A stretch of DNA of 64,000 nucleotides, taken from positions 1,054,001 through 1,118,000 of the forward strand of contig NZ_OZ244708.1 in the NCBI RefSeq assembly GCF_965218915.1, in the 5' to 3' direction. A program made the position numbers and the translations under genes. Of the stretch, positions 53,256 through 61,256 are shown piece by piece. The notes under the pieces are model-generated. The model had not been told where the DNA came from and ran no database searches. It was given only the letters and a program-made list of their open reading frames with translations. This DNA is from Novosphingopyxis sp965218915 (GTDB taxonomy: Bacteria > Pseudomonadota > Alphaproteobacteria > Sphingomonadales > Sphingomonadaceae). Every line of letters starts with the position of its first letter. Position 1 is the stretch's first letter.

Positions 53256-53549
53256 TTAGCCGATCAGTTCGTCCTGAACGATCGTCGGCTGCTTCGCGAT
53301 GAGCGCTAGCAACACCCGGGCGGGACCGTTCGGCCGTCGGCGGCCCTGTTCCCAGCCCTGCAGGGTACCGATAGGAACGCCGATGCTGCGCGCGAAATCG
53401 CGCTGACTGAGCCCGGCGCGGCCGCGAATAGCAGCGACATCAGGCAGGGGCACGGCGACATTGTGCGCCCGCGCGCCAATATCCTTGCCCTGCGCGTGGG
53501 CCAGCGCCTCGCCAAGGCCCTGCCGGATGCTGTCAAATGCTTCGCTCAT
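53256..53549 (-). CDS. XRE-type antitoxin
   Basis: The 97-residue protein has a helix-turn-helix in its C-terminal half (AGLSQRDFARSIGVPIGTLQG, then WEQGRRRPNGPARVLL), as in HigA-2/NadS antitoxins. It should neutralise the RelE-like toxin encoded just before it and bind the operon's promoter. ATG overlaps the toxin stop (ATGA), toxin first, as usual for this type. Confidence 0.87.
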   Translation of the reverse strand: MSEAFDSIRQGLGEALAHAQGKDIGARAHNVAVPLPDVAAIRGRAGLSQRDFARSIGVPIGTLQGWEQGRRRPNGPARVLLALIAKQPTIVQDELIG

Positions 53550-53881
53550 CTTGCGTCCTCATATTCGCGTGCGATCAGGGCGCACAAATCGATCAACTGC
53601 CTGCGCTCGCTCACGCTGATATTCGCCTTTTCGTTCTTGGCGAAAATCGTAAGCAGGAACAGGGGTAGGCCCGGATGCCGGTAGAAGAAAAGAAGCCGAT
53701 AGCCGCCGCTCTTGCCTTGTCCGGTCCTGGCCACCCGTGCCTTGCGCAGACCTCCGCCAAGCGGCATGCCTTGTTCGGGATCGCTGGCCAGCGACACAAT
53801 CAACTCGGTGCGGTCGATATCGTTCAAGCCGATCTTCTCCGAGCGGCGAACGAACTCCGGGGTTTCGACCACCGTCAGCAT
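53546..53881 (-). CDS. RelE/HigB-2-like toxin
   Basis: The 111-residue protein has the RelE-fold pattern of this toxin group: FVRRSEKIGLNDIDRTELIV, LRKARVARTGQGKSGGYRLL, LFLLTIFAKNEKANIS. Such toxins cleave mRNA on the ribosome. Gene order toxin then antitoxin with overlap is standard. The start lies 98 bp from the divergent valS start, so its promoter overlaps the valS 5' region. Confidence 0.87.
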   Translation of the reverse strand: MLTVVETPEFVRRSEKIGLNDIDRTELIVSLASDPEQGMPLGGGLRKARVARTGQGKSGGYRLLFFYRHPGLPLFLLTIFAKNEKANISVSERRQLIDLCALIAREYEDAR

Positions 53882-53979
53882 GAGTAAGTGCTATAAGTCA
53901 ACGGCGCATAAGTCAATGACCTATGGCGATGGATGCAAAGCGGTTGCGGCCCATCCGCACCGCTGGCATTGCTCACCCC

Positions 53980-56900
53980 ATGACCGACGAACCCGAAACG
54001 CTCCCCAAGACCTTCGATCCCGCCGCCATCGAAACGCGCTGGTACGCGCATTGGGAGAGCCAAGGCCTGTTCCGCCCCGATCGGCCGGACGCCGCGCCGT
54101 TCACCATCGTCAATCCGCCGCCCAACGTCACCGGCGTGCTGCACATCGGCCATGCGCTCGACAACACGCTGCAGGACGTCATGGTCCGCTACGAGCGGCT
54201 GCGCGGCAAGGACGCGCTGTGGGTCGTGGGCATGGACCATGCCGGCATCGCCACGCAGATGGTGGTCGAGCGGGGCATGGCCGCGCAAGGGGAAAAGCGC
54301 ACCGACCTCAGCCGCGAGGATTTCCTGGCGCGCGTGTGGGCGTGGAAGGACGATAGCGGCGGGCAGATCACGCGCCAGCTGCGGCGGCTGGGCTGTTCGA
54401 TGGACTGGTCGCGCGAGCAGTTCACCATGGACCCGCATTTTTCCAAAGCGGTGACGCATGTGTTCGTCGAGATGCACAAGCGCGGGCTGATCTACCGCGA
54501 CAAACGGCTGGTGAACTGGGATCCTGCGCTGAAGACCGCGATCAGCGATCTGGAGGTCGAGACGCGCGAGGTGCAGGGCAAATTCTGGCATTTCCAATAT
54601 CCGCTGGCGGACGGCGCGCGGACGGCGGACGGCAAGGACCATATCGTCGTCGCCACCACCCGGCCCGAGACGATGCTCGCCGACATGCTGGTGGCGGTGC
54701 ATCCGAGCGATGAGCGCTATTCCTCGCTGGTGGCGGCGGGCGCGGAGGTGGAACTGCCTATTACTGGCAGGCGAGTGCGCGTCATCCACGATGACCATGC
54801 CGATCCGGAGCTGGGCTCGGGCGCGGTGAAGATCACGCCGGGCCATGATTTCAACGATTTCGAGGTCGGCAGGCGTGCCGGGATCGCGGCGGGCGATATG
54901 CTCAACATGTTCGATGCCGAGGCCAAGGTGGTGCAGGTTTCGGACGGTGCGATCCCGGAGGAACTGCTCGGGATGGACCGGTTCGAGGCGCGCAAACGCG
55001 TGGTGGCGATGATGGACGCGCTTGGCCTGCTCGGCGAGACCGAGGACCGCGTGATCCAGACGCCCTATGGCGATCGCGGCGGCGTGGTGATCGAGCCCTG
55101 GCTGACCGATCAATGGTATGTCGATGCCGAGAAGCTGGCGGGACCGGCGATGGACGCGGTGCGCTCGGGCGCGGTCGAGATCGTGCCGAAAGCTTGGGAG
55201 AAGACCTTCTTTAACTGGATGGAGAATATCCAGCCCTGGTGCGTCTCGCGGCAATTATGGTGGGGGCACCGGATACCGGCCTGGTATGGGCCTAAAATTG
55301 GCGATGGCTACATCGCAAAGAGCGCTCCCGATCCTGAAAACCCCTTCAACGCTCGGGGCGAGCTAGAAGTTTTCGTCGCGGAAAGCGAGGAGCAAGCAGT
55401 CAGGATTGCAAGCGAGCGTTATCGTGAACGCAATGCGCTGCTGGAAGGCATGCAGGTGTCTGTAGTGCGGGATCAAGGAGAGCTGTGGAATTCCATGCTT
55501 CCTTCAATCTTCCGTGACTCCGATGTGCTCGACACTTGGTTCTCCAGCGCGCTGTGGCCGTTCGCGACATTGGGCTGGCCGGACCAAGCGACCCCTCCAC
55601 CGCCTTCGGCGGTCCCCCTCCCCGGCGGAGCCGGGGAGGATAAGCTGTCCTCCCCATCGCAAGATGGGGAGGGGGACCATGCGCAGCATGGTGGAGGGGT
55701 CCCCTACAAACTCCCACCGAAAACAAATGAAGCAGTCATCCGCGCCAAGGCGATGCGCCGCAACATGCCTCCGTCGGAGACCACCCTCTGGCAGGCGCTA
55801 AAGGACCGCCCCGGCGGCTTCAAATTCCGCCGCCAGCATCCGGCGGGCGATTATGTGCTCGACTTTTTCTGCCCCGCTGCCGCGCTGGCGATCGAGGTCG
55901 ATGGCGAAGCGCATGACCGTGGTGATCGACCGGAACGCGATCAGCGTCGCGACGCATTTTTGCTTGAATGCGGGGTCGAGACGCTGCGCGTCCCTGCGCG
56001 CGAGGTTTTTGCCGATGCGGATGCGGTCGTGGCCGGGATTGTCGAGCGGGTGAAGTCGCGCTTACCCCTCCACCAGCCTGCGGCTGGTCCCCCTCCCCGG
56101 CGAGCCGGGGAGGATTTGCTGGAAAAACACTACCCCAACGACCTCCTCATCTCCGGCTTCGACATCCTGTTCTTCTGGGACGCGCGGATGCTGATGCAGG
56201 GGATCGAGTTCATGGGCACACCGCCGTGGAAGCGGCTGTATCTGCATGGGCTGGTGCGCGCGGCGGACGGTTCGAAGATGAGCAAGTCCAAGGGCAATAC
56301 GGTCGATCCGCTGGGGCTGATCGATCGCTACGGCGCCGATGCGCTGCGCTTCTTCATGGCGGCGATGGAGAGCCAGGGGCGCGACATCAAGATGGATGAG
56401 GGCCGCGTCGAGGGCTATCGCAATTTCGCGACCAAGCTGTGGAACGCCGCGCGCTTTTGCCAGGCCAACGGCATCGGGGCCAGCGACACGGTGGCGGCTC
56501 CGGACGCGAAGCTGGCGGTCAACAAATGGATCGTCGGCGAGGTGACCGAAACGGTGGCGAGGCTCGAACGCGCGCTCGCCGACCTGCGCTTCGATGCCGC
56601 GGCGGACGCGATCTACCATTTCGTCTGGGACCGGTTCTGCGACTGGTATCTGGAACTGGTGAAGCCCTTGCTCAATCAATCCTCCCCATCGTCAGATGGG
56701 GAGGGGGACCATCCGCAGGATGGTGGAGGGGTGTTTCGCGAAGTACGGAATACCCCTCCACCGCCTCCGGCGGTCCCCCTCCCCGGCGAAGCCGGGGAGG
56801 ATTTGGAAGAAACCCGCGCCGTGGCCGGTTGGGCGCTCGACCAGATCCTGGTCATGCTCCACCCGTTCATGCCGTTCGTGACCGAGGAGTTGTGGCACGC

Positions 56901-57534
56901 CATGGGCGCGCGCGGCGATCATCCGCTGATCACGGCGCGCTGGTGCGACACGGGGGCCGCGGTGGATGAAGAAGCAAAAGCTGAAACCGAGTGGCTAATT
57001 CGCTTCTTGCATGCTGTTCGTTCGGCACGTGCCGAATTGAATATTCCTCCTGGAGCGAGAGTTGATATCTTAGTTCATAATGACATAAAGTTCGATGGCT
57101 TAAAGGTCGTCGGCGGCCCAAGAACTGACTTAATCGATAGATTTAGATCAAACTCAGCCGTGCTTGCACGTTTGGGTAGATTCGATGTCGTTGAGTTTGC
57201 TCGGAGCGGAACAGCGTTTGATTTAAAGACCGGTGAAAACTTAGATCGCACCAAATACCAATCTGGAAAAATGACTGCATTTGAGGTTGTGGTTGACGAC
57301 ACGACTTACTCGATACCCCTCGAAGGCGTGATCGATCTCGATGCCGAGCGCGCGCGGCTCGGCAAGGCGCGCGAGGCGGCGCTCAAGGAACGCGATTCGC
57401 TGGCCAAGCGGCTGGGCAATCCGCAGTTCTTGGAAAAGGCCAAGCCCGAGGCGGTGGCCAAGGCGCGCGCCGATCATGACGACAAGGCGGCCGAGGCCGA
57501 GCGGCTGGAGGCGGCATTGGCGCGGTTGGGGTAG
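53980..57534 (+). CDS. valS: Valyl-tRNA synthetase with in-frame insertions
   Basis: ValRS charges tRNA-Val. HIGH is at 55-58 (GVLHIGHAL), the editing domain holds VVATTRPETML, KMSKS is near 766-770 (DGSKMSKSKGN), and the C-terminal coiled coil starts at DAERARLGKAREAALKERD. At 1184 residues it is well above the usual 880-950. Two in-frame inserts explain most of this: a REP-flanked DUF559 domain (about residues 538-712) between TLGWPDQ and LEKHYPNDLLISGFD, and a REPIN (about 900-941) before ETRAVAGWALDQI. DNA at 57000-57310 is unusually AT-rich. ATG 53980 fits the family start; an upstream in-frame start at 53923 is less likely. Confidence 0.92.
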   Translation: MTDEPETLPKTFDPAAIETRWYAHWESQGLFRPDRPDAAPFTIVNPPPNVTGVLHIGHALDNTLQDVMVRYERLRGKDALWVVGMDHAGIATQMVVERGMAAQGEKRTDLSREDFLARVWAWKDDSGGQITRQLRRLGCSMDWSREQFTMDPHFSKAVTHVFVEMHKRGLIYRDKRLVNWDPALKTAISDLEVETREVQGKFWHFQYPLADGARTADGKDHIVVATTRPETMLADMLVAVHPSDERYSSLVAAGAEVELPITGRRVRVIHDDHADPELGSGAVKITPGHDFNDFEVGRRAGIAAGDMLNMFDAEAKVVQVSDGAIPEELLGMDRFEARKRVVAMMDALGLLGETEDRVIQTPYGDRGGVVIEPWLTDQWYVDAEKLAGPAMDAVRSGAVEIVPKAWEKTFFNWMENIQPWCVSRQLWWGHRIPAWYGPKIGDGYIAKSAPDPENPFNARGELEVFVAESEEQAVRIASERYRERNALLEGMQVSVVRDQGELWNSMLPSIFRDSDVLDTWFSSALWPFATLGWPDQATPPPPSAVPLPGGAGEDKLSSPSQDGEGDHAQHGGGVPYKLPPKTNEAVIRAKAMRRNMPPSETTLWQALKDRPGGFKFRRQHPAGDYVLDFFCPAAALAIEVDGEAHDRGDRPERDQRRDAFLLECGVETLRVPAREVFADADAVVAGIVERVKSRLPLHQPAAGPPPRRAGEDLLEKHYPNDLLISGFDILFFWDARMLMQGIEFMGTPPWKRLYLHGLVRAADGSKMSKSKGNTVDPLGLIDRYGADALRFFMAAMESQGRDIKMDEGRVEGYRNFATKLWNAARFCQANGIGASDTVAAPDAKLAVNKWIVGEVTETVARLERALADLRFDAAADAIYHFVWDRFCDWYLELVKPLLNQSSPSSDGEGDHPQDGGGVFREVRNTPPPPPAVPLPGEAGEDLEETRAVAGWALDQILVMLHPFMPFVTEELWHAMGARGDHPLITARWCDTGAAVDEEAKAETEWLIRFLHAVRSARAELNIPPGARVDILVHNDIKFDGLKVVGGPRTDLIDRFRSNSAVLARLGRFDVVEFARSGTAFDLKTGENLDRTKYQSGKMTAFEVVVDDTTYSIPLEGVIDLDAERARLGKAREAALKERDSLAKRLGNPQFLEKAKPEAVAKARADHDDKAAEAERLEAALARLG
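55592..56114 (+). repeat. In-frame insert in valS: REP palindromes flanking a DUF559 nuclease-like domain
   Basis: A palindromic cccctccacc...ggggagga unit lies at 55592-55640. It is followed by an inverted partner at 55648-55699 and repeated at 56065-56114. Between them the frame encodes a complete DUF559 domain: RRNMPPSETTLWQALKD, GGFKFRRQHPAGDYVLDFF and LAIEVDGEAHD, as in Vsr-like endonucleases (catalytic-type Asp, Glu and Asp/His positions present). All parts keep the valS frame. No splice-type residues of an intein are present at the edges. Confidence 0.85.
56680..56801 (+). repeat. In-frame REPIN in valS
   Basis: Two REP arms in opposite orientation (tcctcccc...ggagggg and cccctcc...ggggagga) around a short spacer make a 122-bp palindromic unit of the same family as the insert at 55592. 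It adds about 40 low-complexity residues (DGEGDHPQDGGGV and TPPPPPAVPLPGEAGED) before the anticodon-binding part, without breaking the frame. Confidence 0.85.
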
Positions 57535-57561
57535 GCTTGCGAGCCACCACATCCGATAGTC

Positions 57562-57643
57562 GTCATTCCGGGCTTGACCCGGAATCCAGGGCGAAATGGC
57601 AATTCGGCTGGGCCCTGGATCCCGGATCAAGTCCGGGATGACG
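57562..57643. repeat. REPIN after valS
   Basis: An inverted pair of REP units: GTCATTCCGGGCTTGACCCG at the left and its counterpart ending GGATCAAGTCCGGGATGAC at the right, with GCCCTGGAT/ATCCAGGGC inner arms. It lies between the valS and HerA-type gene ends and probably acts as a two-sided transcription end. Confidence 0.75.
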
Positions 57644-57680
57644 TTGAATATGTGATTGCGGGTAGTCGCTAATGGCAGTC

Positions 57681-59387
57681 TCAACGCCCCTGGCTGCGCC
57701 AGCGCTTGACGATGCGCGGCATCATGTCTTCCTCGCCGCCGGCGTGCTGCCACAGCTCGGAGAAGATCGGATCGTCGGAGGCCGGGCGCTTGTCTTCCTC
57801 CAGCGTGTCGAGCGCGACGCGGATCGGGATGGCGACGCCTTCGCCGCAGACGATGCATTCGCGGTTCCGGAGCGCCGGGATCGCATCGAGGAAGCCGCGC
57901 GATCCCTCCGGCATGGCGGCGCGCACGAACGCCTGGTCGCGGTCGTTGTTGAGCCGCATCGAGATGATCGTGCCGCATTGCGACAGCACGCCTTCGGAAA
58001 GGTCCGACGGCCGCTGCGTGATCAGCCCTAACGAGACGCCGTATTTGCGGCCTTCCTTGGCGATCCGGCTGAGCACGTCGCGCACCGCGCTGTGCCGGGT
58101 TTTCGTATCGGAGGGGATGTAGCGATGCGCTTCCTCGCACACCAGCAGGATCGGGCGCTGCGGCTCGTTGCGCGACCAGATCGCATAATCGAACACCAGC
58201 CGGCTGAGCACCGCGACGACGGTCGAGGTGATGTCGGACGGCACGCCGGACACGTCGACGATCGAGATCGGCTTGCCCTCGCTCGGCAGGCGGAAGATCT
58301 TGGCGATGAACTGCGCCATCGTGTCGCCGACCAGCATGCCGGAGAACATGAAATTGTAGCGCGGATCGTTCTTCATCTCCTCGATCTTGGTCTTGAGCCG
58401 CATGAACGGCGCGCTGGACGTCGCCTTGTCGAGCTTGCCCATCTCGTTCTGGATGATGTTGAGGAGGTCCGAGAGCAGATACGGAACCGGGCTGTCGATG
58501 GTCAGCTTGCCGATCGTTTCGGCGATCCGGTTTTTCGAGCGCGCCTGCAGCAGGCAGCGCGCGAGGATGTCCATGTCGGTCTGCTTGTCGTTGCCCGAGG
58601 AGGTGACGAACACCTCGCAATGCTCCTCGAAGTTCATCAGCCAATAGGGCATGGCCAGGTTGTTGACGTCGAAAATCTTGCCGTTGGTCTTGAACGCGGC
58701 CGAATATTCGCCGTGCGGATCGATCATCACGATATGGCCCTCGGGCGCCAGATCGCAGATGCGATGGAGGATCAGCGCCGCCGAGGTCGACTTGCCGGTG
58801 CCGGTGGAGCCGAGCAGCGCGAAATGCTTGCCGAGCATGGCGTCGATATAGAGCGCGCCGCGAATATCGCTGGTCGGGAACACCGTGCCGATCTCGATAT
58901 GCGCGCGCGCCTCGGCGGCGTAGACCTGCTTCATGTCGCCGGACGTCACCGCGAATACCTGGCTTCCGGGAACCGGATAGCGCGTCACGCCGCGGCGGAA
59001 TTTGTAGATGCGGCCGGTGAGCTTCTCTTCCTCCCCCTCGCCCAGAAAATCGATCTTGGCGATGATCGCGCCGCAGCTTTCGTCCTCCAGCTTCTGCGTG
59101 CGGATATTGGCGAGCAGCCAGCTGTCGCCCACGCGGATCTTGACCTGGCTGCCGACCTGGCCCGCCATGGCGATGCTGCTGTCGGAATGCTCGGCGAGCC
59201 GGGTCAGCATCTCGGCATCGAGCAATATCGACGAACCGGAACCCGCGATCTCGACGACATAGCCGATCATATGGTCGCTGGCAGGGCGCGGCCGCGGTCG
59301 GCGGAGGCTGGGCTCGGCCGCGTCAGGCCGCAGGACGGGGCCGCGGACGGGCTCGGCATCGTCGAAATTGCGGCCGCTCATATCCAT
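57681..59387 (-). CDS. HerA-type DUF87 ATPase
   Basis: The 568-residue protein has an N-terminal HAS-barrel region and a FtsK/HerA motor with Walker A LLGSTGTGKSTSAAL, an IDPHGEYSAAF segment and Walker B ILLVCEEAHRYIP, plus a C-terminal LITQRPSDLSEG arginine/sensor region. Bacterial members translocate DNA and can take part in repair or defence together with a NurA-type nuclease; no nurA lies adjacent, so the housekeeping form common in alphaproteobacteria is likely. ATG 59387 follows AAGGTG. Confidence 0.85.
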   Translation of the reverse strand: MDMSGRNFDDAEPVRGPVLRPDAAEPSLRRPRPRPASDHMIGYVVEIAGSGSSILLDAEMLTRLAEHSDSSIAMAGQVGSQVKIRVGDSWLLANIRTQKLEDESCGAIIAKIDFLGEGEEEKLTGRIYKFRRGVTRYPVPGSQVFAVTSGDMKQVYAAEARAHIEIGTVFPTSDIRGALYIDAMLGKHFALLGSTGTGKSTSAALILHRICDLAPEGHIVMIDPHGEYSAAFKTNGKIFDVNNLAMPYWLMNFEEHCEVFVTSSGNDKQTDMDILARCLLQARSKNRIAETIGKLTIDSPVPYLLSDLLNIIQNEMGKLDKATSSAPFMRLKTKIEEMKNDPRYNFMFSGMLVGDTMAQFIAKIFRLPSEGKPISIVDVSGVPSDITSTVVAVLSRLVFDYAIWSRNEPQRPILLVCEEAHRYIPSDTKTRHSAVRDVLSRIAKEGRKYGVSLGLITQRPSDLSEGVLSQCGTIISMRLNNDRDQAFVRAAMPEGSRGFLDAIPALRNRECIVCGEGVAIPIRVALDTLEEDKRPASDDPIFSELWQHAGGEEDMMPRIVKRWRSQGR

Positions 59388-59476
59388 CCAACGCACCTTG
59401 TGGAAAATTTTTGATGCGTCCGCACTAGGCGATCAGCGTAAACAAAGCATTTACCGGCTTCTCGCCACCGGCATGC

Positions 59477-60262
59477 TCAGCGGCGGTGGAAGATCACGCC
59501 CGCCAGCCAGCCGAGCCCCAGCGAGATCAGCACGGCGACCAGCCCATAGGCAAAACCATAGTGCGCCGCGACGATCGAGACGAACTGCTCGAACCCGCGC
59601 TTGCCGACCACCACCTCGGTCTCCTCCACCGCCACCACCTTGCCGCCGCGGATGAGATAGGTGCTGGCGTCGTAGGTGCCGACGGGCACGCTGGCGGGGA
59701 TGTCGATGCGCGCGCGATAGAGCAGTTTCTGCGAAATCGCGACGCTGCCGCTGGACTGCGCATAATGGCCGTCGGCGAGGTTGGTGGCGATCAGCCCGTC
59801 GCGGAAGCGCAACTGCTCGCGCGTGTCGCCGACCTGGATCGGCGAGAGTTGGAGATGCTTCAGCCCGATCTCGTAAACATAGGCCTCGCGGTCGTCGACG
59901 ATGTCCCTGATCGGCCTGGTCGAGGCGACGGCATAGAAGCTGGGCGCGGTGCGATAGCTGCTCGCCCCCGCATTGACCCAGATCAGCCCGCCGAGCTTGG
60001 CCTTTTCGCGCACGGTGATCGGCTGTCGCGGCCCCTCGATCACCACCGCGATATCGACCGGCCCCTCCGGGACGCGCCCCCCGGGATAGGCGATCGCGCC
60101 GAACAGCAGGAGCTCCGCGCCGGTGAAGCCCGATTGCAGGTCGATCCGGTGCTGGCTGACATCGGGCACCAGCAGCGGAGCGTTGCGGCCCTGCGCGGCG
60201 GCCGGCGTTGCAGCGGTGAGGGCGAGCAGCGCGATCGCAGCCGTCAGGCACCACCGCCGCAT
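59477..60262 (-). CDS. TIGR02186 family membrane protein
   Basis: The 261-residue protein has a signal peptide, a periplasmic beta-rich part (LVPDVSQHRIDLQSGFTGAE with LLLFGAI, then VDIAVVIEGPRQPITVREKA) and one C-terminal membrane helix (GLVAVLISLGLGWLAGVIF). TIGR02186 proteins are nearly always beside TauE-type exporters in alphaproteobacteria, which is so here: its ATG overlaps the TauE stop (TGATG). Function is not established; a partner of the exporter is inferred. Confidence 0.87.
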   Translation of the reverse strand: MRRWCLTAAIALLALTAATPAAAQGRNAPLLVPDVSQHRIDLQSGFTGAELLLFGAIAYPGGRVPEGPVDIAVVIEGPRQPITVREKAKLGGLIWVNAGASSYRTAPSFYAVASTRPIRDIVDDREAYVYEIGLKHLQLSPIQVGDTREQLRFRDGLIATNLADGHYAQSSGSVAISQKLLYRARIDIPASVPVGTYDASTYLIRGGKVVAVEETEVVVGKRGFEQFVSIVAAHYGFAYGLVAVLISLGLGWLAGVIFHRR

Positions 60263-61176
60263 CACAGCGGCTGCAGCGTGTAGATGTCGGACGGCCGCCA
60301 GCCGAGGCCGATCGCCATGCGGATCGCGACCAGCAGCACGATGCACGACAGGGCGAAGCGCAGATATTCGGGCGGCAGCTTCTGGGCGAAGCGCGCGCCG
60401 AATTGCGCGCCGGTGACGCTGCCGACGAGCAGCAGCAGCGCCAGCACGATGTCCACCGCATGCGTGGTGACGCTGTGCATCATCGTCGAGGTCATCGTGA
60501 CGAACAGGATCTGGAACAGCGACGTGCCGACCACCACCCGCGCGCCCATACCCAGGATATAAAGCATGGCGGGCACCATGATGAACCCGCCGCCCACGCC
60601 CAGCAGCATGGTCAGGATACCGGTCAGAAAGCCCAGCACCAGCGGCGCGATCGGCGAGATATAGAGGCCCGAGCGGTAGAAGCGCCAGCGCCAGGGCAGA
60701 TTGGCGACCAGCGGATGGTGCCGCCGCTTGCGCGCGGGCAGCGGCTTGCCGCTCCTGAGCGCGCGCACGCTGCGGAAGCTTTCCACCGCCATCGATCCGC
60801 CGATGCCGCCGAGCATGACCACATAGACGATGTTGATCACCGTATCGATCTGGCCGAGCTCGGTGAGGAAAGCGAACAGCCAGGCGCCCGCCCCGGTGCC
60901 GAATACGCCGCCCAGCACCAGCACCAGCCCCATGCGAAAGTCCACGCCGCCGCGCTTCAGATGCGCGAACACGCCGGACACGCTGGCGCCGGTCACCTGG
61001 GTCGAGGCGGAGGCTGCGGCGACGGTCGGCGGGATGCCGTAGAAGATCAGCAGCGGCGTGGTCAGAAACCCGCCGCCCACCCCGAACATGCCCGAGAGAA
61101 AGCCGACCAGCCCGCCCAGCAGGATGATGACGAGCCCGTTCACGGACAGGTTCGCGATCGGCAGATAAACGTCCAA
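60262..61176 (-). CDS. TauE/SafE family anion exporter
   Basis: The 304-residue protein has eight or nine helices. GGLVGFLSGMFGVGGGFLTTP and its repeat GFLTGILTMLLGVGGGFIMVP are the two signature loops of the TauE/SafE family. It may release sulfite, sulfonates or similar anions; the exact solute is unknown. It is transcribed before TIGR02186. Confidence 0.9.
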   Translation of the reverse strand: MDVYLPIANLSVNGLVIILLGGLVGFLSGMFGVGGGFLTTPLLIFYGIPPTVAAASASTQVTGASVSGVFAHLKRGGVDFRMGLVLVLGGVFGTGAGAWLFAFLTELGQIDTVINIVYVVMLGGIGGSMAVESFRSVRALRSGKPLPARKRRHHPLVANLPWRWRFYRSGLYISPIAPLVLGFLTGILTMLLGVGGGFIMVPAMLYILGMGARVVVGTSLFQILFVTMTSTMMHSVTTHAVDIVLALLLLVGSVTGAQFGARFAQKLPPEYLRFALSCIVLLVAIRMAIGLGWRPSDIYTLQPL

Positions 61177-61256
61177 GGCCCGTCCTTCCCTGGCGGGGGA
61201 CTAGACCCGTTTTGCGCCGCAATAAAGGCGTGCGGGCGGGGTCCGGGCAAGAAAGT

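Noticed and set aside
55592..56114. Insert in valS as an intein
   Set aside because: There is no Cys/Ser at the left edge, no His-Asn before the right edge and no intein blocks; the insert starts and ends in REP palindromes.
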